From: Burkholderia sp. H160
Lineage (GTDB): Bacteria; Pseudomonadota; Gammaproteobacteria; Burkholderiales; Burkholderiaceae
Reading direction: 5' to 3'
Assembly: GCA_000173575.1 (NCBI GenBank)
Contig: ABYL01000061.1
Coordinates: 1-41,188, forward strand
DNA: 41,188 bases
Part shown: piece by piece, positions 8,148-16,977 of the stretch
Layout of the letters: every line of letters begins with the position of its first letter
Numbering within the stretch: position 1 is the stretch's first letter
The notes under the pieces: generated by a model
Seen by the model: the letters and a program-made list of their open reading frames with translations, nothing else
Databases searched by the model: none
Told to the model about the DNA's origin: nothing
Program-made: the position numbers and the translations under genes

Positions 8148-8553
8148 AGCAGGAGCGCGGCGTGTGTAAGCGTCGCGTGACTTGTCAGCCTCTCTCGCCT
8201 GTCGCGTCGCACTCCGGCGCGTGTGCGCGGGATTATTCGCATTGGGCCCGCCTGCGCGCGGCGCCGTGCTTCCGTTTGTTCCGTTCGCGCCGACAATCCA
8301 CGCTTCCCTACGGGTTTTAGCAAGCGCTTTCGCACGATTCGTCCAGCGCGCTTACACGGCCTTCAGCACGTTGTCACAAGCGATTGCCACGCTTATGTCC
8401 CTGGACATGCCGCGCACATGCCGGCCGGATCGCAGCGAGATGACGGGCCGATCTCCGGGCCGTTTGCACGTCTTGAAAATACGTCCATAATCTTCGCATT
8501 ACGATTCGCATTCCTCACCGCGCTGCGCCCGCAAGGGCCGCGGATGTAAACCG
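8148..8553. other. Intergenic stretch, nothing recognised
   Basis: About 400 bases before the DedA-rhodanese gene. The frames on both strands are Arg/Ala-rich shadows. I see no repeat copy, tRNA or clear terminator. Confidence 0.5.
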
Positions 8554-9546
8554 ATGCTACATGACCTCGTCGCGCAATATGGACCGATGCTTGTCTTCGC
8601 CAACGTGCTCGCCGCCGCGCTTGGGCTGCCGGTGCCGGCGATGCCGTCGCTCGTGCTGTTCGGCGCGATGGCCGCGATGCACCCCGGCTCGGTCGGCACG
8701 CAACTGCTGCCGGTTCTGATCTTGTCGATCTTTGCGACGCTGATCGGCGACAGCGCGTGGTATGTCGCCGGCCGCATCTATGGCGGCAATACGCTGAAGA
8801 CGATCTGCCGGCTGTCGCTGTCGCGTGACACCTGCGTGAAAAAGACCGAGCGCTTCTTCGGGCGCTGGGGCGTGCGCGTTCTCGCGGTCGCGAAGTTCGT
8901 GCCGGGGCTGTCGATCGTGTCGATTCCGATGGCGGGCGCGATGCACACACGCTACCGGACTTTTCTCACCTACGACGGCGTCGGCGCCGCGTTGTGGTCC
9001 GGCACGGGGCTCATCATCGGCGCGCTGTTCGCGCGGCAGATCGACATGCTGTTCGCGATCGCCGGGCGGCTCGGTCGCACCGCGGCACTCGTCGTCGTCG
9101 CGTTGCTGGTGCTGTACGCGGTGTACCGGTGGATCCGGCGCCGTCAGTTGATCGCGAAGCTCGCGTCCGCGCGCATCGAGGTCGATGAACTCGCGACCCT
9201 GTTCGCGGACGGCCAGGCGCCTGTCGTGTTCGATATCCGTTCGCAGGAGAAGCGCAAGCTCGATCCGTTCGTGATTCCAGGCGCGCAATTCGCCGACGAA
9301 CGGCAACTCGACGGCATCGTCGCCAGCTATCCTCACGATCAGAAGCTGGTGATCTACTGTTCCTGTCCGAACGAAATTTCGGCGGCATGGATGGCCAAGC
9401 AGCTCAACGAAGCCGGTTTCTCCGACGTGCTGCCGCTGCGCGGCGGCATGGAAGCCTGGCGCGACTCGGGCAAGCCGGTCGATTCGCTGCCGGAGACGCC
9501 GCCGCCGGAAATCGCGGTCGACGCCATCGCGCCCAAAGCTGTCTAG
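8554..9546 (+). CDS. DedA-family membrane protein fused to a rhodanese domain
   Basis: A 330-residue fusion. Residues 1-195 are a DedA/VTT (SNARE-associated) membrane domain, with GDSAWYVAGRIYGG (65-78), the charged ERFFGRWGVRVLAVAKFVPGLS (100-120), and several membrane spans ending with VVALLVLYAVYRWIRRR. DedA proteins flip undecaprenyl phosphate or phospholipids and affect envelope homeostasis. Residues 205-310 are a rhodanese: VVFDIRS, then the active-site loop VIYCSCPNE with Cys269 as the predicted persulfide Cys, and PLRGGMEAW. The rhodanese faces the cytoplasm by the positive-inside rule. The start ATG at 8554 has only a weak ribosome-binding site. What the sulfur-transfer domain does for a lipid transporter is unknown. 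Confidence 0.9.
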   Translation: MLHDLVAQYGPMLVFANVLAAALGLPVPAMPSLVLFGAMAAMHPGSVGTQLLPVLILSIFATLIGDSAWYVAGRIYGGNTLKTICRLSLSRDTCVKKTERFFGRWGVRVLAVAKFVPGLSIVSIPMAGAMHTRYRTFLTYDGVGAALWSGTGLIIGALFARQIDMLFAIAGRLGRTAALVVVALLVLYAVYRWIRRRQLIAKLASARIEVDELATLFADGQAPVVFDIRSQEKRKLDPFVIPGAQFADERQLDGIVASYPHDQKLVIYCSCPNEISAAWMAKQLNEAGFSDVLPLRGGMEAWRDSGKPVDSLPETPPPEIAVDAIAPKAV

Positions 9547-9664
9547 CTGGAATAAGCAGCGGCATCGTCCGCCCGAAGCGCGCGGCATGGCTCGCCCCGG
9601 CGTGTGAGCGCGCATCGCTTTGCCTCCCGTTTAATCGTGCAATGAACATCGAAGGAGCGGTTCA

Positions 9665-11395
9665 ATGCTTTCGACTCAGGACGTTTCGACTCAAGAGGTA
9701 GAAGGACAGCAGGGAGTCGTCGCCGACGCGCCGTTTTCGTCGCTGTCGACGCGCATGCACCAGATGTTTCCCGCGCTCACCTGCGCGGAGATCGACCGGC
9801 TGCGCCGCTTCGGCACGGTCGGTCACTGGAAGTCCGGCGAGCTGCTGTTCGAGACCGGGCGCATCGGACCCGGCATGTTCGTGCTGCTCGAAGGACGTGT
9901 GAAGATCTATCAGCGTGACGGCATCGGCCGCGAGCACGTGATCAACGAGCGCGACGCCGGGCATTTCCTGGCCGAGGTCGGGCAACTGTCGGGCAAGCCC
10001 GCGCTAGTGAACGGCCTCGCGATGTGCGACGTCGAAGCGCTGCTGATTCCGCCCGAGCGCCTGCGCGCGCTGATCGTCGCCGAAGCGGAGCTCGGCGAGC
10101 GCATCATGCGCGCGCTGATTCTGCGCCGCGTGTCGCTGATCGAAAAGGGTGCGGGTGGACCGATCCTCGTCGGCAATAGCAGCGACGCCCGGCTCGTGAT
10201 GCTGCAAGGCTTCCTGTCGCGCAACGGCCATCCGCATTCGGTGCTAGACGAACGCGACGAAGTCGCGCTGCGTCTGATCGAGCAGTTCTCCGCACAGCGC
10301 GAGGACCTGCCGCTCGTGATCTGCCCGGACGGCTCGGTGCTGCGTCATCCGAGCATGCCGGAACTTGCCACGCGCTTAGGTCTGCTGCCCGATCTCGACG
10401 ACACGTACGTGTACGACGTCGCGATCGTCGGCGCGGGGCCGGCGGGACTGGCCGCCGCGGTTTATGCGGCCTCCGAAGGACTTTCGGTGATCGTGCTCGA
10501 TAGCCGCGCGCCGGGCGGCCAGGCGGGCGCGAGTTCGCGCATCGAAAACTACCTTGGCTTTCCGACCGGCATCTCGGGCCAGGCGCTCGCCGGCCGCGCC
10601 TTCGTGCAGGCGCAAAAGTTCGGCGCGCACGTCGCAATTCCGGTCAACGTGCAGGCGCTGCATTGCGGGCAGTCACCGTATCGGCTCGAAACGAAATGCG
10701 GCGGTCACATCTGCGCGCGGACGATCGTGATCGCGAGCGGCGCCGTGTACCGGCGCCCGGCGCTCGACGGGCTCGAGCGCTTCGACGGACGCGGCGTCTA
10801 CTACTGGGCGTCGCCGGTCGAGGCAAAGCTGTGCAAGCGTCAGGAGGTCGTGCTGGTGGGTGGCGGCAATTCGGCCGGCCAGGCGATCGTCTATCTGGCG
10901 ACGCACGCGGCCAAGGTTCACGTGCTGATCCGTCGCAGCGGTTTCGAGGCGACGATGTCGCGCTATCTGATCGACCGCATCTGCTCGCTGCCGAACGTGT
11001 TCGTGCATCCGAATTCGGAAGTCGGCCGGCTCGATGGCGATGAGGACGGGCTCGTGTCGGTCGCGTTGAAAAAACCGCTGCCCGATGGCGTCGATCACTT
11101 CGACACACGGCAACTGTTTCTCTTCACCGGCGCGGACCCGAACACCGAATGGCTGCGCACCTGTGGGGTGCAACTCGACTCGAAGGGCTTCGTGCTGACC
11201 GGAATCGCCGCGGACGGCTCAGCCACGGCGTGCGATCTCGGAACCACCGTCGAGGGCGTCTATGCGATCGGCGATGCGCGCGCCGGGTCGACGAAACGCG
11301 TGGCTGCGGCGGTCGGCGAAGGCGCGGCCGTGGTCGCGCAAATTCACCAGTTGCTGGCGCAGACGAGCGGCGAAGCGGTGGCGCTCGGTGCCTGA
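9665..11395 (+). CDS. cNMP-binding domain fused to thioredoxin-reductase-like flavoprotein without CxxC
   Basis: A 576-residue, three-part protein. Residues ~35-150 are a CRP/cNMP-binding beta-roll (GELLFETGRIGPGMFVLLEG, AEVGQLSGKPAL). Residues ~165-235 are a glutaredoxin-like linker (ILVGNSSDARLVMLQGFL, LPLVICPDGSVLRHPS). Residues 250-576 are the thioredoxin-reductase fold with FAD motif GAGPAG (256-261), NADPH motif GGGNSAG (399-405) and the C-terminal FAD motif AIGDARAGSTKRVAAAVGEG (534-553). Where thioredoxin reductase has its CATC redox pair this protein reads YYWASPVEA (379-387), so it cannot reduce thioredoxin in the usual way. AAGGAG lies seven bases before the ATG. It converges on the LysE gene with only 17 bases between stop codons. 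Confidence 0.92.
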   Translation: MLSTQDVSTQEVEGQQGVVADAPFSSLSTRMHQMFPALTCAEIDRLRRFGTVGHWKSGELLFETGRIGPGMFVLLEGRVKIYQRDGIGREHVINERDAGHFLAEVGQLSGKPALVNGLAMCDVEALLIPPERLRALIVAEAELGERIMRALILRRVSLIEKGAGGPILVGNSSDARLVMLQGFLSRNGHPHSVLDERDEVALRLIEQFSAQREDLPLVICPDGSVLRHPSMPELATRLGLLPDLDDTYVYDVAIVGAGPAGLAAAVYAASEGLSVIVLDSRAPGGQAGASSRIENYLGFPTGISGQALAGRAFVQAQKFGAHVAIPVNVQALHCGQSPYRLETKCGGHICARTIVIASGAVYRRPALDGLERFDGRGVYYWASPVEAKLCKRQEVVLVGGGNSAGQAIVYLATHAAKVHVLIRRSGFEATMSRYLIDRICSLPNVFVHPNSEVGRLDGDEDGLVSVALKKPLPDGVDHFDTRQLFLFTGADPNTEWLRTCGVQLDSKGFVLTGIAADGSATACDLGTTVEGVYAIGDARAGSTKRVAAAVGEGAAVVAQIHQLLAQTSGEAVALGA

Positions 11396-11412
11396 GCCTC
11401 GGCGCAACGTTT

Positions 11413-12012
11413 TCAGTGCAACGCAGCCCACGCGAGCGACACCGAAAACACCGCAAGCACGATCGACGCACCCTGCTGCACCTTCGCCGGCTCGAGCCAG
11501 CCGAGCCGGCCGCTGCCGAGCGCGGCGCCGAACGCGATCCACGCAAGCGCGATCGGCGCGGCGATACACGCGAACGTCCCCATCGCGAGCAGATAAGCGG
11601 GCAAATGCATGAACGCGACGGCCGGAAAGATCGTGCCACCGAACAGTAACCCTTTCGGATTGAGCAGTGTCGCGACGAACAGCGCGCGCACGTTACCCGC
11701 GCGCCGCGTCGAGCCGGGCAGCGCCACCGCCTGGCGCCACATGTCGACCGCAAGCCATGCGATATACACGCTCGCGGCCACGCGCAGCAGCAACGGCAGC
11801 CACGGCCACACCTGCGCCGCCTGCGCGAAGAAGCGTCCCCACGCGGAAATCGACACCAGATAGCCCGCCAGTTCGGCGGCGATCAGCGGTAGCGCGCGCC
11901 GGGTACCGTTGCGCAAACCGGCCGCCGCCAATAACGTGTTGGTGGGGCCGGGCGTCACCAGTACCACGACGATGCCGGCGGCCAGCAACGCGATCTGAGT
12001 CGCAGAGAGCAT
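11413..12012 (-). CDS. LysE/RhtB family translocator
   Basis: A 199-residue inner-membrane exporter of the amino-acid efflux superfamily. It starts with MLSATQIALLAAGIVVVLVTPGPTNTLL (PGPTN being the family signature in TM1) and has five to six TMs, with the conserved LNPKGLLFGG in the middle. Family members export lysine, homoserine, threonine or other small metabolites. The Met at 12012 is chosen because the upstream extension of the frame is unlike the family; no clear ribosome-binding site is seen. Some residues usually well kept in RhtB proteins are replaced, so the substrate is open. Confidence 0.88.
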   Translation of the reverse strand: MLSATQIALLAAGIVVVLVTPGPTNTLLAAAGLRNGTRRALPLIAAELAGYLVSISAWGRFFAQAAQVWPWLPLLLRVAASVYIAWLAVDMWRQAVALPGSTRRAGNVRALFVATLLNPKGLLFGGTIFPAVAFMHLPAYLLAMGTFACIAAPIALAWIAFGAALGSGRLGWLEPAKVQQGASIVLAVFSVSLAWAALH

Positions 12013-12091
12013 GAAAAAAGCGCACGGTGAGTTACACAGTGCGCTTTGTATCACAGACGGCACGATGCCGCGCCGACGCGGCGCCGCGGGT

Positions 12092-12361
12092 TCAGCGGTC
12101 CACTGAGCGGTCCAGCTTCGCGCGCAACTCGCGCGCGGCCTCCAGCAGCCCTTCGTAACCCGAACGCGCATGCGCTGGCAGATCCGGATCGCCGACCAGC
12201 GCGCCGAGCGTTTCGATCAGACTGTACACAATGCCTTTCGCCGCGCCCGATGCAATACCGCCCGACGACACCTGCTGATCGACGTGACTGAGCGCCGCGT
12301 CGAGCTGCTCGATCTGGGGACGATCGTCAGACTGCGGCTTGGGAGAATCGTCTTGCGTCAT
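12092..12361 (-). CDS. Small acidic hypothetical protein, 89 residues
   Basis: I do not recognise a named domain. The N-terminus is polar and probably disordered (MTQDDSPKPQSDDRPQIEQ), followed by two amphipathic helices, ALSHVDQQVSSGGIASGAAK and GYEGLLEAARELRAKLDR. There is no signal peptide or membrane segment. An AAAGGAG lies upstream, 12 bases before the ATG at 12361; a longer start at 12388 is also possible. It precedes the LysE gene on the same strand with 79 bases between them and may share its transcript. Confidence 0.65.
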   Translation of the reverse strand: MTQDDSPKPQSDDRPQIEQLDAALSHVDQQVSSGGIASGAAKGIVYSLIETLGALVGDPDLPAHARSGYEGLLEAARELRAKLDRSVDR

Positions 12362-12455
12362 GATCGAACATCGCTCCTTTGAGTGCATCGGTAAAGTTGT
12401 TATATACCGATCGTGCGCCGCCGTCTATTCGCGTTCGGCGTGGAGGCGATCTGCA

Positions 12456-14666
12456 TCAAGGCGTCCAGCGATACATCAGGATTTTTGCGCGCGCGTCGTC
12501 TTCGACCAGCACCACGTACTCGCCGTTACTGCGCTGCACCGCGCTGATGCCGAGATACACGTCGACCCAGCCGCTCGTCCCGCCGACGCTCGCGCCGGGC
12601 GTCATGTAACCGACCGCCGAGCCGTTGCGCGCGTCGTAGACGTCGACCCGATCGGTATACAGCTCGGCGACGAAGATATAGTTGCCCGCCACCGCGACGC
12701 CGACCGTGGTGGTCTGCGGATCGCTTTGCGTGTTCCACGGCAGCGAGATCGTGTATGTCCGGGTCGGCGTGCTGGTGCTCCAGTTGTCGTAGCGGGCCAG
12801 CAACGGCCCCGCTTCCTTCCAGTGCGTCGAGTCCCACGGAATCGCGCTCGTGAAACCTGACAGATACATCGTGTCGGTCGACGCGATGTAGACGAGCCGC
12901 GCAAGCCGCGTGAACGGCGCGGGCATCGCGAACATCTTCGAGCTCGCGTACGTGTAGATCGGATTGCCGGCGGAGTCGAGGCCTTGCAGCGGCATCTCGC
13001 GCACGCCGCTCAATGGCGTGGCGAGCCACACGTTGCCGGTTTCGTCGACCCACCAGAAGCCGTTGCCCACCGTACTGCCGGTCGACGGATTGCTGCTGAT
13101 CTCACTCGCGTCGACGGCGCCATCGCCATTGCTGTCGCGCCACAGCCATTCGCCGTAGGTCGGTTGCCCGGCAGGCCATGTGCCAGGCAGCGGATTCTGC
13201 GCGAGCAGGCCCGACGGAATCGCGATCTCGCCATGCGTGGCATCGAAGCGATAGACGTTCAGATAGTGCGCGCCCGAATCGAGCGTATAGAGAAAACGCT
13301 GACCGTCGAATCTGCGCACCATCGGTTCGCCGCGCACGCCGCGCGGCTCGTGAAACGCGGGGTCGTCGGGAAAATCGAAGCGGTCGAGCGTGAACGCCGC
13401 ATACGACCATTCGTGGCCGACCGGCTGGTTGTAGTTGAGCGTGAAGCGCTTCGAGCCCGTGTAGACGGAGGCGGGCGTGGCCGGATCGAACGCGCCGCTA
13501 TCGACGAAGGTCAGGCCGTAGAGCCGCCAGTTGAGCACACGCGAGCCGTACCCGTAGCTTTCGAGCACAGCGCCTTGTCCGACCAGCGCCGAGCCCGGTG
13601 CGCGCGGCCCCGCGCCGTTTTGCGCGACGTACAGATTGCCGGCCGTATCGGCCCCGATGCCGGTGATGCCGTTGAAGCGCACATCGCCCGGCACGCCGCG
13701 CGTCGGGTGGAAGATGCCGTTGCGCGTGCCGATCGTCGTACTAGCCTGCATCTGCCCACTTGCGCCTTTGTTGAACACGAGAATCTGTTGAGCAACGCCG
13801 TTGTCGGCGACCAGCAGTTGGCCTGACGGCGTGACCGTGAGGTCGGTCGGGACGGTGCCGGCGGGCAGCGACAATGGACCGGCGAGTGCGGTGCCGTCGG
13901 CGCGGTAGTGCAGGATGCTCAGATTGGCTGTCCCGAAGCCGCTGATGATCCACAGCGTCGAGTCGGTATCGATCGCGATGCGCGCGGGCGACGCGACGCT
14001 CCACGAGCGCAGCGGCAGCATGGACTGCGCGTCGTACACGACGATCCGGTTGCCGTAGGTGTCGGCGACGTAGAGCTCACTGTCGGTCGCGGCGAGGCCG
14101 CGAATGCTCGCGTCGGTGCCGGTCGTCACCGTTTCGACCTTGAGGAAGCTGTTCTTCGTCGCGTTCGCGCTATTGCCGATGCCGCCGGAAAACGAGGCGC
14201 CGGTCGCCAGATTCGCGAGCATGCGTCGCGTGATGCCGTACCAGGTCTGATTGGACGGCGGATAGTCGGCGCCGACCAGCGCATTGCTCTCGTTGCCGAT
14301 CGACATCGCTCCATACAGGTAGGTGTGATTGACCGCGACCGCGTCGCCGCCGGCCGCGCCCCAGCCGTGCGTCGAACCGGCGACCGCGAGTTTGTCGCCC
14401 GCGCGATAGGCGGCGATTTCGCTGCCGCTTTCGTCCCACGGCGAATTCGTATAAACGGTGCCATCGGCGCCGACGCTAATGGCCTGAATGTCCTGCTGCA
14501 TCCATTTACCGTCGCCAAAGCCGAAACTATTACCGATCCACGACGTCGTGTAATTCAGTTGGGATTGCGCGGAGACATTCGGCGAGATCAGGCTATGGAT
14601 TAACACCACGGCCACGCTAAGGCGGGGGAATAAGTTCACGGCGGTCATTCCTTGCCAGGCGCGCAT
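12456..14666 (-). CDS. Large secreted propeller-like protein with an EF-hand loop
   Basis: About 736 residues with an N-terminal signal peptide (LFPRLSVAVVLIHSLISPNVSA, cleavage after VSA). The mature protein is full of NHL/SMP-30-like beta-propeller blades: GLAATDSELYVADTYGNRIV, ARIAIDTDSTLWIISGFG, GNLYVAQNG, NYIFVAELYTDRVDVYDARN. A single Ca-binding EF-hand loop DSNGDGAVDASE lies near residue 507. It is low in Lys and Cys and rich in Gly/Ser/Thr, typical of an extracellular protein. ATG 14666 gives a sensible signal peptide; 14648 and a TTG at 14687 are alternatives. An AT-rich promoter precedes it (14721-14748). The role is unknown; propellers of this kind bind ligands or act as lactonases or lyases. 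Confidence 0.85.
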   Translation of the reverse strand: MRAWQGMTAVNLFPRLSVAVVLIHSLISPNVSAQSQLNYTTSWIGNSFGFGDGKWMQQDIQAISVGADGTVYTNSPWDESGSEIAAYRAGDKLAVAGSTHGWGAAGGDAVAVNHTYLYGAMSIGNESNALVGADYPPSNQTWYGITRRMLANLATGASFSGGIGNSANATKNSFLKVETVTTGTDASIRGLAATDSELYVADTYGNRIVVYDAQSMLPLRSWSVASPARIAIDTDSTLWIISGFGTANLSILHYRADGTALAGPLSLPAGTVPTDLTVTPSGQLLVADNGVAQQILVFNKGASGQMQASTTIGTRNGIFHPTRGVPGDVRFNGITGIGADTAGNLYVAQNGAGPRAPGSALVGQGAVLESYGYGSRVLNWRLYGLTFVDSGAFDPATPASVYTGSKRFTLNYNQPVGHEWSYAAFTLDRFDFPDDPAFHEPRGVRGEPMVRRFDGQRFLYTLDSGAHYLNVYRFDATHGEIAIPSGLLAQNPLPGTWPAGQPTYGEWLWRDSNGDGAVDASEISSNPSTGSTVGNGFWWVDETGNVWLATPLSGVREMPLQGLDSAGNPIYTYASSKMFAMPAPFTRLARLVYIASTDTMYLSGFTSAIPWDSTHWKEAGPLLARYDNWSTSTPTRTYTISLPWNTQSDPQTTTVGVAVAGNYIFVAELYTDRVDVYDARNGSAVGYMTPGASVGGTSGWVDVYLGISAVQRSNGEYVVLVEDDARAKILMYRWTP

Positions 14667-14720
14667 TGGTGGTTTTGTCGCCGACAATGCGCGCGCATCA
14701 AAGTGGGAGTTTTATCCTCT

Positions 14721-14748
14721 CATATAAAAATGGCAAATTTATTGACAA
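14721..14748 (-). promoter_or_regulatory. Sigma-70-like promoter of the secreted propeller gene
   Basis: On the minus strand TTGTCA (14743-14748), a 16-base spacer and TATATG (14721-14726). The surrounding ~150 bases are markedly AT-rich compared with everything nearby, which makes it a likely H-NS-silenced region. Confidence 0.5.
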
Positions 14749-14924
14749 AAAAATCGTTATTTAATGCCAAGCCACCAAGATAATTCCGACTGCATATAAT
14801 TACGTTTCTAACAAAATATTCCCGTAATGAAACCGGTAAATACCGGCTCCCGTAAAGACTCACCAATTAGTAATTCAGTCGCTTTTTCTGCTCCTGTAAG
14901 TCCTCACCTTGAGCGATACGCGCA

Positions 14925-15827
14925 TCAGGTTCGCGCCGCCCGGCGACCCGCGCAAATCCGTCGCGTGAGATCGAACGCCACCAGATTGCCGGCCACGACG
15001 AGCAACAGACCTACCACCGCGAGCGCGGACCAGCGATAACCCTCGAAGAGCGTCGACACGGCGAGCGCGACGATCGGAAACAGCACCGTGCAATACGCTG
15101 CGCGCTCCGGGCCCATGCGGCCGACCAGCATCAGGTAGGCCGTAAAGCCGATCACCGAACCGAACACGGCCAGATACGCGAGCGCGCCGAGATAGCGCGC
15201 CGACGGTTCGAGCGCAAACGAATAGCCGGCGAACAGACTACCGACCGTCAGAGTGGCCGCGCCGATCAGCATCGCCCAACTATTGGTCGCAAACGGATGC
15301 AGGCCCATCGATTGCATGCGGCTCGACAGCAGGTTGCCGGCCGAGAAGCACAGCGTGCCGAGAAACGCGACGCCGAGCCCGAGCCACGCGGTGTGATCGC
15401 CGAGATGCCCGGCCATCTGCTGCACGAACAGACAGACGATGCCGACGAGCCCGAGCAACGCGCCCGCGATCGCGCTCGTCTGCAGCGGCCGGCCCATGAA
15501 CAGGCGCCCGTTGATCGAGTTCAGCAGCGGCGCGGTCGAGAACACCACCGCGACCAGCCCGCTCGGCACGATCTGTTCGGCATAGTAGAAGCACAGGAAA
15601 TTCAGGCAGAACAGCGCGAGACCCTGCGCGGCGAGGTAGCGCCAGGCGTCACGCGGTGGCCAGATCGGCCGGCGCATGATGCGCAGCAGCGCGAACAGCA
15701 GCAGCGCGGCGATCCAGAAACGCCACGCAATCGATACCGGCGGCGGCACCGCGCCGAGTTGCCATTTGATCGCGATCCACGTGGTGCCCCAGATCAACAC
15801 GGTGACGGCATACAGCAGGAGATTCAT
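14925..15827 (-). CDS. DMT superfamily (EamA) transporter
   Basis: A 300-residue inner-membrane protein with ten predicted TMs in two EamA repeats. Repeat one begins LLYAVTVLIWGTTWIAIKWQLG with WRFWIAALLLFAL, FYYAEQIVPSGLVAVVFSTAPLLNSI and GRPLQTSAIAGALLGLVGI. Repeat two has LGTLCFSAGNLLSSR, FGSVIGFTAYLMLV and PIVALAVSTLFEGY. DMT carriers usually export amino acids or other metabolites. GAGG is seven bases upstream of the ATG at 15827. It is divergent from the AraC-type regulator at 16035 across about 200 bases, so that regulator is its likely controller. Confidence 0.92.
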   Translation of the reverse strand: MNLLLYAVTVLIWGTTWIAIKWQLGAVPPPVSIAWRFWIAALLLFALLRIMRRPIWPPRDAWRYLAAQGLALFCLNFLCFYYAEQIVPSGLVAVVFSTAPLLNSINGRLFMGRPLQTSAIAGALLGLVGIVCLFVQQMAGHLGDHTAWLGLGVAFLGTLCFSAGNLLSSRMQSMGLHPFATNSWAMLIGAATLTVGSLFAGYSFALEPSARYLGALAYLAVFGSVIGFTAYLMLVGRMGPERAAYCTVLFPIVALAVSTLFEGYRWSALAVVGLLLVVAGNLVAFDLTRRICAGRRAART

Positions 15828-16034
15828 GGTCGGGCCTCAGACTGCAATGACGGGCGACGATGACGGATGGCCATCGCGCGCAGCGTTGACGATAGCCCCA
15901 CTATCCGACCGCGCCGCCGCCCGCAATTGTCCAAAATTGCGCACTTTTTCGCGGCGACGCGCGGCCAGACGGGGCGCGCCGTATACTGGCCGCTCAGCCC
16001 TTCCCCATCCACCGGAAAACCAGCCCTCGCCGCC

Positions 16035-16952
16035 GTGAACGCCAGCCCGTCCGTCCCCGTGATATCCGCCGCCGGCACGCCTTTCGGCCTGCAGTCGGTC
16101 TGTCACACGCTCGCCAGCGCGAACGCGCATCTGGATCGCTTCGCGTGGCTCGGCGACGGACTCGCGATCGCGCTCTGGACGCGCGACACGAAGGAAGCCG
16201 AGACCGTCTACGAACGGCCCGGCCATCACACGCTGTCGTGCTATCTGGACGGCGGCTATCGCACCGAGCGCCAGAAAATGCCGGGGCACTACGGCGCGCC
16301 GTCGCGGCTGTGCGCACTGCCCGGCGATCACGAATCGCGCTGGTGGGTGCGCGGCCACATGCACTTCATGCACCTGTACTTTCTGCCCGAGCACTTCACG
16401 CGACGCGCGGTGCAGGAACTCGACCGTGAACCGCGCGAATTGACGCTCGCCGATCGCACGTATTTCGAGGACCCGCGCATTGCGAGTCTGTGTCAGTCGC
16501 TCGTCAACCAGGAGTGGCAGAACCCCGACGGTCTGCTGCGCACCAACGAGACCGCGCACGAAGTACTGAGCCTGCTATTGCGCGGGCAAGGCGTGCGGCG
16601 CGCGAACGTGGCGCTGAAGGGCGGACTGTCGGCCGCGACACGGCGGCGCCTGCGCGACTATATCGACGCTCACCTCGCGCAGCCGTTGACGCTCGGTGAG
16701 TTGTCGGGTGTCGCGGCGCTGTCGGAGTTTCATCTTGCGCGGATGTTTCGCGAGTCGTTCGGGCTGCCGCCCGCCGCGTGGATCGCGCAACGGCGGCTCG
16801 ATCGCGCGCGCACGCTGCTGCGCACGACGACGTTGCCGCTCGCGCAAATCGCCGACCAATGCGGCTATGCGAACGCGAGCCACTTTAGTCACCGGTTTCG
16901 CGAGGCGGTTGGGGTGACGCCGAGTGGCTACCGGCAAGCTATCGGCGTTTGA
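16035..16952 (+). CDS. AraC family transcriptional regulator
   Basis: A 305-residue activator-type protein. The N-terminal half is a cupin-like sensor (HHTLSCYLDGGYRTERQ, PGHYGAPSRLCALPGDHESRWWVRG). The C-terminal ~100 residues hold the two AraC helix-turn-helix motifs: LGELSGVAALSEFHLARMFRES and LAQIADQCGYANASHFSHRF, followed by GVTPSGYRQ. The GTG at 16035 is preferred to the ATG at 15867 because the sequence between looks non-coding and has a TATACT -10-like box at 15982-15987; no good ribosome-binding site is seen for either, so the start is uncertain. It probably controls the divergent DMT transporter. Confidence 0.88.
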   Translation: MNASPSVPVISAAGTPFGLQSVCHTLASANAHLDRFAWLGDGLAIALWTRDTKEAETVYERPGHHTLSCYLDGGYRTERQKMPGHYGAPSRLCALPGDHESRWWVRGHMHFMHLYFLPEHFTRRAVQELDREPRELTLADRTYFEDPRIASLCQSLVNQEWQNPDGLLRTNETAHEVLSLLLRGQGVRRANVALKGGLSAATRRRLRDYIDAHLAQPLTLGELSGVAALSEFHLARMFRESFGLPPAAWIAQRRLDRARTLLRTTTLPLAQIADQCGYANASHFSHRFREAVGVTPSGYRQAIGV

Positions 16953-16977
16953 GTTTCGCGCTCGAGAAAGCTCCGCG

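Noticed and set aside
15867-16034. N-terminal extension of the AraC regulator
   Set aside because: The 56 extra codons look like promoter DNA with a TATACT box and are unlike the family N-terminus.
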